Source of the DNA: Luteibacter sp. Sphag1AF
GTDB taxonomy: Bacteria; Pseudomonadota; Gammaproteobacteria; Xanthomonadales; Rhodanobacteraceae
DNA length: 64,000 nucleotides
Direction: 5' to 3'
Assembly (NCBI RefSeq): GCF_014192715.1
Contig: NZ_JACHYH010000004.1
Location: 186,001 to 250,000 of the forward strand
Shown here: positions 57,411 to 64,000 of the stretch, piece after piece
Numbering within the stretch: the stretch's first letter is position 1
Layout of the letters: the number at the start of each line of letters is the position of its first letter
Position numbers and translations under genes: made by a program
The notes under the pieces: generated by a model
Database searches by the model: none
Seen by the model: the letters and a program-made list of their open reading frames with translations, nothing else
Told to the model about the DNA's origin: nothing

Positions 57411-57434
57411 GAAGGCGCCCCGAAGGGCGCCTTC
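57411..57434 (-). terminator. Hairpin terminator of the M61 peptidase gene
   Basis: A perfect 10-bp stem, GAAGGCGCCC and GGGCGCCTTC, caps a TTCG tetraloop on the minus strand, 3 bases after the stop. The T-run is weak (TTCTTG). Confidence 0.75.
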
Positions 57435-57437
57435 TTC

Positions 57438-59330
57438 TTACTTCGCCTTGTACAGCTCGCCCAGCCAGTCGGGCTTGCTGGTGTCCCGCTCAAGATGCGG
57501 GTACTTCAGGCCGTCGTGGTAGTCGATGCGAACGGTCTTGTACTCATCGAAGTTCTTCACCAGCAGCTCGACCGGCACGTTGGTGCCCTTGGCTGCGGTG
57601 ACGGCATCCTTCAGCGCTTCGCCGGAGAATTCCTTGCCGTTGACCGCGACCACGTGCATGCCCGGCGACAGGCCGGCGTTGAAGGCCGGACCATCCCAGC
57701 GAACGTCGCCGATGTCGCCCTTCGAGGAGACCGACACGCCCAGCGAGTAGGTCAGGTCAGCGAAGCCGCGACGGGCTTCGATGGCCTTGACGGCGTCGGA
57801 CGGCTTGTCGGTGTAGACCAGCTTCCAGCCACCGCGTGCGATGCCGTCGATGGGGCCCTTGTGGCCGTCGATGCGCTCGCGCAGGTAGGTCGCCCAGTCG
57901 TACGGCGCGATGCCGTTGAGGGTGGAGACCACGTCCTCGAACGTGTACGGATTGACCTTCCAGTCACCGTCCTTCATGCCGAAGAACGCCTTGGCGAAAT
58001 CGTCCAGCGAGCGCTTGTTCTTTGTCAGTTCGCGCAGACGCGTATCCACGTCCAGCCACACCATCTGGCCGCCGGAATAGTAGTCTTCGCTCATCTGATA
58101 GTTGCGATAGGCGAGCGGACGACGCTGTGCAATCGTCGGATCGTTGGTGGTGTCCTGGATGTTGCGCCAGGACAGACCCGGGCGACCCTGGTCGTAGGTT
58201 GCTGCCACATAGGCCAGCGAATCGCGCGCCTGATCCTGCGTCACCAGACCCGAACGGGCCGCAACGACGTTGCCCCAGAACTGCGTCTGGCCTTCGTACA
58301 CCCACAGCAGGCTGTCGCCCATCGGAACGTTGAAGCTCGGCGTGGCCAGATCGGCGCCACGACGGTACTTGCCGTCCCAGGAGTGGTTGTACTCGTGCGC
58401 GAGCAGGTCGCGTCCCATCCAGTTCTTGTCCCACTCGGTGAAGTAACCCGGCGAGGCGCTGTTTTCGCTGGAGCGGTGGTGCTCAAGACCGATGCCACCC
58501 AGCTTTTCAGTCAGGGCCAGCAGGAAGTCGTAGTGGTTGTAGTGGCGTGCGCCGTACAGCTTGTCCATCTGCTGGACGAGCTTGCGGTGGATTTCGAGCT
58601 GTTCGGGCTTGATTTCCAGCGACTTGGCGTTGTCGGCCACGATGTTCAGGTGAACCGGCGAGCGGCCATTCGGATCGAGGTCCACGCGCTTGAAATACTT
58701 GCCGGCGAAGACCGGCGAGTCGACCAGGTTGTCGAAATCAATGGGCTTGAAGTTGACCGTGCTGCCACTCTGGCTGGCCACTTCCAGCGCGCTGCCGAAC
58801 TGGAAACCTTCCGGCAGCTTGAGCGAAGCTTCGATCTGCACGCGGTCAGCGTTGTAGCCGGCCGGGTAAAGCGCCACCTGGTTCCACTGCACGTTGACGA
58901 TTTCAGGCGTCATGACGATGCGGCCCTGACGGGTGTCCTGCGCGGTCAGCGTCTGGAACTCCACGTCGACGCCAGTGGCGCCTTCGGGCACGTTCACGTG
59001 GAACGCATACACATTCATCTGATCGCGCGTCCACTCGATGCGCTTGCCGTTCGCCGTGACCACGAGACCGGCGAACTGGTCGATCGGGCCGGTCGGGGAA
59101 TGGTGGCCCGGAATCCACTGCGGGAACAGCAGGGTCAGGGGGCCAGCCGCGGCCGGGATCGTCTCACGCACGCGGAAAATGCGGTGGTTGAGATCGGTGG
59201 CGTCCACGGAGAGCTTCAGGGTGCCGTTATAGGCGACGTCCTGCGGCGGCGGTACATCAGCATGAGCGGCCGACGCGCCGATACCGGCGATGGCGGCCAG
59301 CAGCGCGGAGGCGAGGATGGTGGCTTTCAA
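57438..59330 (-). CDS. M61 family glycyl aminopeptidase
   Basis: 630 residues. A signal peptide (ILASALLAAIAGIGASAAHA) precedes an N-terminal beta domain. The zinc motif HEYNHSWDGKYRRG (about 325-338) with a downstream Glu (WVYEGQTQFWG) forms the gluzincin site. A PDZ-like domain (about 530-600, GMHVVAVNGKEFSGEALKDAV) lies near the C-terminus. M61 enzymes remove N-terminal Gly/Ala from peptides in the periplasm. The start is a TTG at 59330 with GGAGACC upstream; no ATG gives the signal peptide. Confidence 0.92.
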   Translation of the reverse strand: MKATILASALLAAIAGIGASAAHADVPPPQDVAYNGTLKLSVDATDLNHRIFRVRETIPAAAGPLTLLFPQWIPGHHSPTGPIDQFAGLVVTANGKRIEWTRDQMNVYAFHVNVPEGATGVDVEFQTLTAQDTRQGRIVMTPEIVNVQWNQVALYPAGYNADRVQIEASLKLPEGFQFGSALEVASQSGSTVNFKPIDFDNLVDSPVFAGKYFKRVDLDPNGRSPVHLNIVADNAKSLEIKPEQLEIHRKLVQQMDKLYGARHYNHYDFLLALTEKLGGIGLEHHRSSENSASPGYFTEWDKNWMGRDLLAHEYNHSWDGKYRRGADLATPSFNVPMGDSLLWVYEGQTQFWGNVVAARSGLVTQDQARDSLAYVAATYDQGRPGLSWRNIQDTTNDPTIAQRRPLAYRNYQMSEDYYSGGQMVWLDVDTRLRELTKNKRSLDDFAKAFFGMKDGDWKVNPYTFEDVVSTLNGIAPYDWATYLRERIDGHKGPIDGIARGGWKLVYTDKPSDAVKAIEARRGFADLTYSLGVSVSSKGDIGDVRWDGPAFNAGLSPGMHVVAVNGKEFSGEALKDAVTAAKGTNVPVELLVKNFDEYKTVRIDYHDGLKYPHLERDTSKPDWLGELYKAK

Positions 59331-59512
59331 TGGGGTCTCCCGAAAGGTGCTGGTAGCGCTCCGCCATCCTTGCCGAGCTTGTGGGTCGCGCGCCCGGGTC
59401 AACCCGCCGCGCAAGCGGTCGATGCTAACGGCACCGCCCCCCCGACCCACCCTGCCATTCGTCACGACTGACGCAACGGATGCGCCAGCCGGACGTTTCC
59501 CCGGGTATGCCG

Positions 59513-61018
59513 TCAGCGATTCAGGCGGCTGTGGCGCACGCCATAAGCGAAATACACGATCAGGCCGATGAGCATCCAGATGGCAAAGCGCTCGAAAGTG
59601 ATCCACGGCAGGCCGTAAATCAGCGCGGCCGAGAACAGCATGCCCAGTGGGGCAACGAACCAGACAGCCGGCGTGCGGAACTTGCGCTCCAGGCCGGGCT
59701 TGCGCACCCGCAGCACCAGCACCGAGGCGCAGATGAGGATGAATGCGCTGAGCGTGCCGATGTTGACCAGCTCGGCCACTTCGCCAATGGGCAGCAGACC
59801 GGCGACCAGCGCGGTGAAGATGCCGAGGATCATGGTGGGACGGGCCGGCGTGCCGAAGCGCGGATGCACGCGCGAGAACCATGCAGGCAGCAGGCCGTCG
59901 CGGGACAGCGCAAACCAGATGCGCGCCGCACCCAGCATGAAGGCAAACAGCACGCTGATGACACCGATGACGGCTGCCACGGCGATGACGTTGCTGAGCC
60001 ACGGCAGGCCAATGGCATTGAACGCATCCGACACCGAGGCTTCGCCGCCGAGCGTCGTGTAAGGAACGATGCCGGTGAGCACCAGCGACACGGCGATGTA
60101 CAGCACCATGGCGACGGCCAGCGACAGCAGCACCGCACGGGGCAGATCACGCTGCGGTTCTTTCGCTTCTTCGGCGGCCGTGGTCAGCGTGTCGTAACCG
60201 AACACCGCAAAGAAGACGACGCTCGCGCCGGTCAGCACACCGTGCCAGCCGAAATGGCCCATGCCCTTGGCGTCGAAGATGCGTTCGGGAATGAACGGGT
60301 GCCAGTTGGCCGTGTTGATGAAGAAGGCACCGACGCCGATCACCAGCAGCACGCCGATGACCTTGATGCCGACGATCACGGTGTTGAGGCGGGCGCCCCA
60401 CTCAGTCTTGACGGACAGCAGGATGGCGACCAGTACCGAAATGCCGGCGGCAATGACATTGAAGCGATGCGCGTCGGTCGGGCCGGGAACCGGATCGGAG
60501 ACGCTGATGCCGACGGCAACGAGACCCTGCTGCCAGAAGTAGCGCATGGTGTCCGGACTCATGCTCTTCTGCGCCCATTCGGGAAGATGCACTCCCGCCG
60601 AGGCCATCAGGACCTGCACGTACCCCGACCAGCCGATGGCGACCACGGCCACCACCAGGGCGTATTCAAGCAGCAGATCCCAACCGATGATCCATGCCGC
60701 GCCTTCGCCCAGCACGGCGTAGCCGTAGGTGTAGGCACTTCCGGTGACGGGGATAAGACCCGCGAATTCCGCGTAGCACAGGGCGGCACAGGCACTGCCC
60801 AGACCGGCGATGATGAAACTCAGGGCTACGGCAGGGCCCGCGTTGACCGCTGCCTGCTGGCCGGCCAGCACGAAGATGCCGACGCCGATGATGCCGCCGA
60901 TGCCGATGGCGGTCAGCTGCCACAGACCGAGCACGCGGCGGAAGTCGCGGCGCGCGCCCACTTCCGCCTGCAACATCTCCACGGACTTGTGGCGGAGAAA
61001 TTTCTGGAACACCGACAT
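59513..61018 (-). CDS. APC-family amino acid permease
   Basis: 501 residues with about 12-14 membrane helices. The TM1 motif GIGGIIGVGIFVLAG and the FAVFGYDTLTTAAEEAKEPQRDLPRAV stretch (seen as FGYDTLTTAAEEAKEP) match the cationic-amino-acid transporter branch (YfnA/CAT-like). It takes amino acids into the cell, probably by proton symport. The ATG at 61018 has AGGGG 6 bases upstream. It is the third of four same-strand genes (M61, permease, glpQ, receptor in reverse order) with gaps of 87-180 bases upstream and downstream. Confidence 0.92.
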   Translation of the reverse strand: MSVFQKFLRHKSVEMLQAEVGARRDFRRVLGLWQLTAIGIGGIIGVGIFVLAGQQAAVNAGPAVALSFIIAGLGSACAALCYAEFAGLIPVTGSAYTYGYAVLGEGAAWIIGWDLLLEYALVVAVVAIGWSGYVQVLMASAGVHLPEWAQKSMSPDTMRYFWQQGLVAVGISVSDPVPGPTDAHRFNVIAAGISVLVAILLSVKTEWGARLNTVIVGIKVIGVLLVIGVGAFFINTANWHPFIPERIFDAKGMGHFGWHGVLTGASVVFFAVFGYDTLTTAAEEAKEPQRDLPRAVLLSLAVAMVLYIAVSLVLTGIVPYTTLGGEASVSDAFNAIGLPWLSNVIAVAAVIGVISVLFAFMLGAARIWFALSRDGLLPAWFSRVHPRFGTPARPTMILGIFTALVAGLLPIGEVAELVNIGTLSAFILICASVLVLRVRKPGLERKFRTPAVWFVAPLGMLFSAALIYGLPWITFERFAIWMLIGLIVYFAYGVRHSRLNR

Positions 61019-61105
61019 CAGACAACCCCTGAAAACTGGCGAGGCGGCGATCATAGCCAATCGCGCGCCCAGGGGTTTCCGATGATCCTCAACCCCGGCG
61101 GCTGT

Positions 61106-62200
61106 TTACCTGTCCAGCGCCTTGCGACCCAGCGCCGGGTCGTCGGTGAAGAACGCATCGATGCCAGCCGCCAGATAGGCACGGATTTCCGCGATGGAAC
61201 CCGCATCGTTGCGCGCCGCATCACCCGCCGTGCTGCGGAAGTCCTTCGCCAGGAAGTGATTTTCCGGGCGGAAGGTATACGGGTGCACCAGAAGGCCAGC
61301 TGCGTGAGCGTCACGGACCAGCGCCGTCGGCTTGCCCAGCGAACCGTCCGCATTGAGCGGAATGATGCTGCGCGTGGCCGGGCCGATGGCATCGGCATAC
61401 GTAGCGACCGTTTTGAGACCTGCCGGGCTCATCATCGTCGCGTAAGTGAGACCGGGCTCATCCGCCGGGTGTGACGCCGGTGCCTCGATCAACTGAAGCA
61501 GCGTCACATTCGGATGCGACTTGCCGAGCTTGCCGCGCAGGTAACGCAGGTTGCCCACTTCAAACGACTGGATTTCGACCGGCGCCGTACGCGTATAGGT
61601 GTGCGCGTCGATGGTGGCCAGCACCTTGTCCTCCATCGGCAGGCCCAGGCCGATGAAGTACGTGGAGTGCTTGATCTCCGGAATGATGCCCACCACGCGG
61701 CCCCGCGCCGCCGATTCCGCCGCCACGAAATCAATGATTTCGTCGAACGTCACCAGTTGGAACTGACCGTCGTAGCGGGCGTTTTCCTTGCGGATCTCCG
61801 GCAGGCGTTCGCGGGCACGCAGGGTCTTGAGCTCATCCAGCGTGAAGTCTTCCGTGAACCAGCCGGTGACCGACACGCCATCAATGGTCTTGGTGGCCCG
61901 ACGCGCTGCGAATTCCGGATGCGAGGCGACGTCGGTGGTGCCACCGATTTCGTTCTCGTGGCGCGCTACCAGCGCGCCGTCCTTCGTGGAAACCAGATCC
62001 GGCTCGATAAAGTCCGCACCATCCTCGATAGCCTTGGCGTACGAGGCCAGCGTGTGCTCGGGCCGGAGCGCACTGGCGCCCCGGTGACCGATGACCAGAA
62101 CCTTGTGCGCCAGCGGGGGCGTGGAGCTTTGGGCATGTGCAGACATCGCGAGCGTTCCCATTACGGCAGCCAGAACGCACGAGGATAGACGAATCGTCAT
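61106..62200 (-). CDS. glpQ: Periplasmic glycerophosphodiester phosphodiesterase
   Basis: 364 residues. A signal peptide (SCVLAAVMGTLAMSAHAQ, cleavage after about 23) is followed by a TIM-barrel GDPD domain. The catalytic HRGASALRPEHTLASYAKAIEDGADFIEPDLV stretch is seen as VIGHRGASALRPEHTL and ADFIEPDLVSTKDG, giving both His and the metal-binding Glu/Asp. It splits glycerophosphodiesters to glycerol 3-phosphate and an alcohol in the periplasm. It starts 2 bases after the TonB-dependent receptor stop, so the two are one transcription unit. Confidence 0.94.
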   Translation of the reverse strand: MTIRLSSCVLAAVMGTLAMSAHAQSSTPPLAHKVLVIGHRGASALRPEHTLASYAKAIEDGADFIEPDLVSTKDGALVARHENEIGGTTDVASHPEFAARRATKTIDGVSVTGWFTEDFTLDELKTLRARERLPEIRKENARYDGQFQLVTFDEIIDFVAAESAARGRVVGIIPEIKHSTYFIGLGLPMEDKVLATIDAHTYTRTAPVEIQSFEVGNLRYLRGKLGKSHPNVTLLQLIEAPASHPADEPGLTYATMMSPAGLKTVATYADAIGPATRSIIPLNADGSLGKPTALVRDAHAAGLLVHPYTFRPENHFLAKDFRSTAGDAARNDAGSIAEIRAYLAAGIDAFFTDDPALGRKALDR

Positions 62201-62202
62201 GC

Positions 62203-64000
62203 TCAGAATTCCGCGGACAGCGTGAGGAAGCTCTGGCGCGGCGCGCTGGCGTGGAAGGCCAGTGCACGGCCGTTCGGGTCGGTGCCGGCAAACGCCGTGA
62301 GGTTGGTGGCGTAGCGCTTGTCGGTCAGGTTGGTGACGTTGAGCGCCAGCGCCAGATCCTTCAGACCCATGAGCGGGCCAAACGAGTAGCCGGCACCCAG
62401 ATCAAAGCTGGTGGCGCCCGCCACGCTCTGGTCGTTGGTATAGGTGTAGTAGCGCTTGCCGGTGTACTTGCCGCGCAGGCTGGCAAACCACGGACCCTGG
62501 TGCCAGCTGATTTCGCTGGCGAACATCTTCCTGGGCGTGTCGACCGTGGTCTTGCCCTTCACCGGAACAATCGCGCCGTTGGCCACGTAGTTGTCCTCGT
62601 AGGTCGAGTCGTTATACGAGACCGAGTTGTACCATTCCAGGCCCTTGATGGGCTTCAGGATGAAGGTCAGTTCGGCACCCTGGCTCTTGACCGAACCCAC
62701 GTTCACGAAAGCGGTGTTGCACTCCGGACGCGTACCCTGCTCGATGCTGGGGCACGGGTTGAGCGACAGCAGACGGTTGTCGAAACGCACGTCGTAGACC
62801 GCAATGGAGGCTTCGTAGAAGCGACCCGTGCTGCGGAAACCACCGTCCCACGTACGCGACTGCTCGGGCTTCAGGGTGCCGCGGGTCGCGTTGAACGCCG
62901 CCTGCGTCACCGACAGCGGGCCACCAGCACCGCCGCCCTGGAACGCCGCGATGTTCTTCGCATAGGAAAGGAAAAACTCCTGGCCCGGAGCCAGCTCATA
63001 GGCGGCACCGATCTGCGGCAGGAAGGCCTTGCCTGCGTCAATGCGGCCGTTGGCATACGGGCTTTCCACCCCCGGCAGTTCACGCGCCACCATGCTGGTG
63101 TGCGGGCTCTTCACGCCCACATCGACGCTGAGCTTGTCTTCCAGCAGCTTGAAGCTGTCCTGGATATACGCCTGCTTCGTCGTGATCACATAGTCCTGCG
63201 AGAACAGGCGGCGATCCGGGTTGGTCAGGAAGCGGTCATCGTTGATCGGGCCGGTGATGTAATAGAAGTTGCGCTCGACGTGATGGTTGTTCTTCTCGTA
63301 CCAGACGCCCGCTTCGAGATGATGGCCACCGATTTCATACTGAAGCGACGCAATCGCGCCATTGCGGTTGATGGTGTAGTTGGTGCTGCGCAGGGAGATC
63401 GGCAGCTCCTGGGCCGTGCCCGGGTTGGACTTCTGACCCGGCGCCCACCAGTGGCCCTGGCCTTCGTCTTCGTGGTGATACACCTGCGTGTGCAGCGTGA
63501 CGCCATCGGCCACGGCGAAGTCACCGGCCAGGTAGTACAGATTGTCGTTACGCAGCGCGCGGCTCAGGTAGTACGCGTCGTCGATGTTGTCCACGCCGCC
63601 GGAGAAGCCGCAGCGCGCATCCTTCACCGTGCCTTTGGTGTAAGCCGGCGAGCAATACGCGGCGGCCAGCGCACGCTGCCAGTCCGGTGCGTAGAGATTC
63701 CAGTCCCAGCCGAGGCCGCGCTGCATGCCGCTCTTGGAAAGGTAGGTGTAGTCAGCCTGGCTGGTACGCGAGGTATCGGCAAACGCGGTGATGCGATTGC
63801 CTTCACCGAATTCATATACCGCCTTGCCGTTGAACTGCTTGGTGCTGGTCGGCGAATTCGGCGAAGCCCACATGTCCGCACCGGCATGAATGCCGGACAG
63901 GTACATGGAGAAGCCGTGATAGTCGCCCGTGTCGATACGCGCGTACGTGCGACGGTTGTTGTCGCTGCCGATGGTCTGGGACACCTTGCCACCAAAGGTC
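62203..64000 (-). CDS. TonB-dependent receptor upstream of glpQ (5' end beyond window)
   Basis: The last about 598 residues are present; the frame stays open to the window edge, so the plug and signal peptide lie outside. Barrel features include repeated aromatic strands, the family C-box region DLALALNVTNLTDKRYATNL and a terminal SFLTLSAEF. It is a classical siderophore-type receptor barrel rather than the Oar type. Coupling to glpQ suggests import of a glycerophosphodiester- or phosphate-linked substrate rather than iron, which is inference from context. Confidence 0.9.
   Translation of the reverse strand, partial: TFGGKVSQTIGSDNNRRTYARIDTGDYHGFSMYLSGIHAGADMWASPNSPTSTKQFNGKAVYEFGEGNRITAFADTSRTSQADYTYLSKSGMQRGLGWDWNLYAPDWQRALAAAYCSPAYTKGTVKDARCGFSGGVDNIDDAYYLSRALRNDNLYYLAGDFAVADGVTLHTQVYHHEDEGQGHWWAPGQKSNPGTAQELPISLRSTNYTINRNGAIASLQYEIGGHHLEAGVWYEKNNHHVERNFYYITGPINDDRFLTNPDRRLFSQDYVITTKQAYIQDSFKLLEDKLSVDVGVKSPHTSMVARELPGVESPYANGRIDAGKAFLPQIGAAYELAPGQEFFLSYAKNIAAFQGGGAGGPLSVTQAAFNATRGTLKPEQSRTWDGGFRSTGRFYEASIAVYDVRFDNRLLSLNPCPSIEQGTRPECNTAFVNVGSVKSQGAELTFILKPIKGLEWYNSVSYNDSTYEDNYVANGAIVPVKGKTTVDTPRKMFASEISWHQGPWFASLRGKYTGKRYYTYTNDQSVAGATSFDLGAGYSFGPLMGLKDLALALNVTNLTDKRYATNLTAFAGTDPNGRALAFHASAPRQSFLTLSAEF

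Overview
The window is GC-rich, densely coded Gram-negative chromosomal DNA. The gene set points to a gammaproteobacterium of the Xanthomonadales type (Rhodanobacteraceae or Xanthomonadaceae, e.g. Luteibacter, Dyella or Rhodanobacter relatives). It includes Oar-like TonB-dependent receptors with a carboxypeptidase-regulatory-like N-terminus, a monomeric NADP isocitrate dehydrogenase, membrane PQQ glucose dehydrogenase, an M61 glycyl aminopeptidase, DUF4142 and DUF1328 proteins and an RND pump pair. The taxonomic call is inference from protein families; there is no rRNA here. I found no insertion sequence, prophage, integrase or CRISPR array.

Layout. 1-3.8 kb: the 3' end of one TonB-dependent receptor and a complete Oar-like receptor, both followed by a similar 3' motif and an intrinsic terminator. 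3.8-5.7 kb: a divergent flavin monooxygenase/TetR pair with two perfect palindromic operators. 5.7-11.1 kb: a CPA1 Na+/H+ antiporter, a small secreted protein, an MgtA-type Mg2+ P-type ATPase and, upstream of it, a 60-codon small gene behind a structured leader. 11.3-15.9 kb: a LysR regulator, a possible small protein, an aldo/keto reductase and monomeric isocitrate dehydrogenase. 16-23.9 kb: an RND operon (adaptor plus two inner-membrane pumps, mdtABC-like, no outer-membrane factor). 24.3-30.3 kb: cytochrome c5-like protein, ACP phosphodiesterase, an alpha/beta-hydrolase/zapE/hypothetical/amidase run with ATGA overlaps, threonine aldolase and gluconokinase. 30.3-41.8 kb: glucose dehydrogenase, acyl-CoA synthetase, a chemoreceptor with a clear sigma-28 promoter, a catalase-like peroxidase coupled to cytochrome b561, a DUF2501 protein and a large hybrid histidine kinase.

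42-46 kb holds class Ia ribonucleotide reductase nrdAB. A promoter overlapped by an NrdR-box pair is followed by a cobalamin riboswitch, so transcription appears tied both to nucleotide pools and to B12 supply. 46-51.4 kb: YciA-like thioesterase, oleate hydratase, a MerR regulator with a broken frame running into an aldo/keto reductase, queF with an inverted repeat over its start codon, and an Ala-rich lipoprotein. 51.5-64 kb: a lone receiver protein and an HWE-type kinase, a DUF1328 peptide, another Oar-like receptor, DUF4142, tRNA-Arg(CCG), M61 aminopeptidase, an APC permease, and a GlpQ phosphodiesterase immediately downstream of a TonB-dependent receptor cut by the window end.

Most of the window is core or housekeeping sequence. 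The parts most worth a second look are regulatory: the B12/NrdR control of nrdAB, the mgtA leader with its small gene, the MerR frame break with its 19-bp-spacer leaderless promoter, the twin TetR operators, and the inverted repeat on queF.
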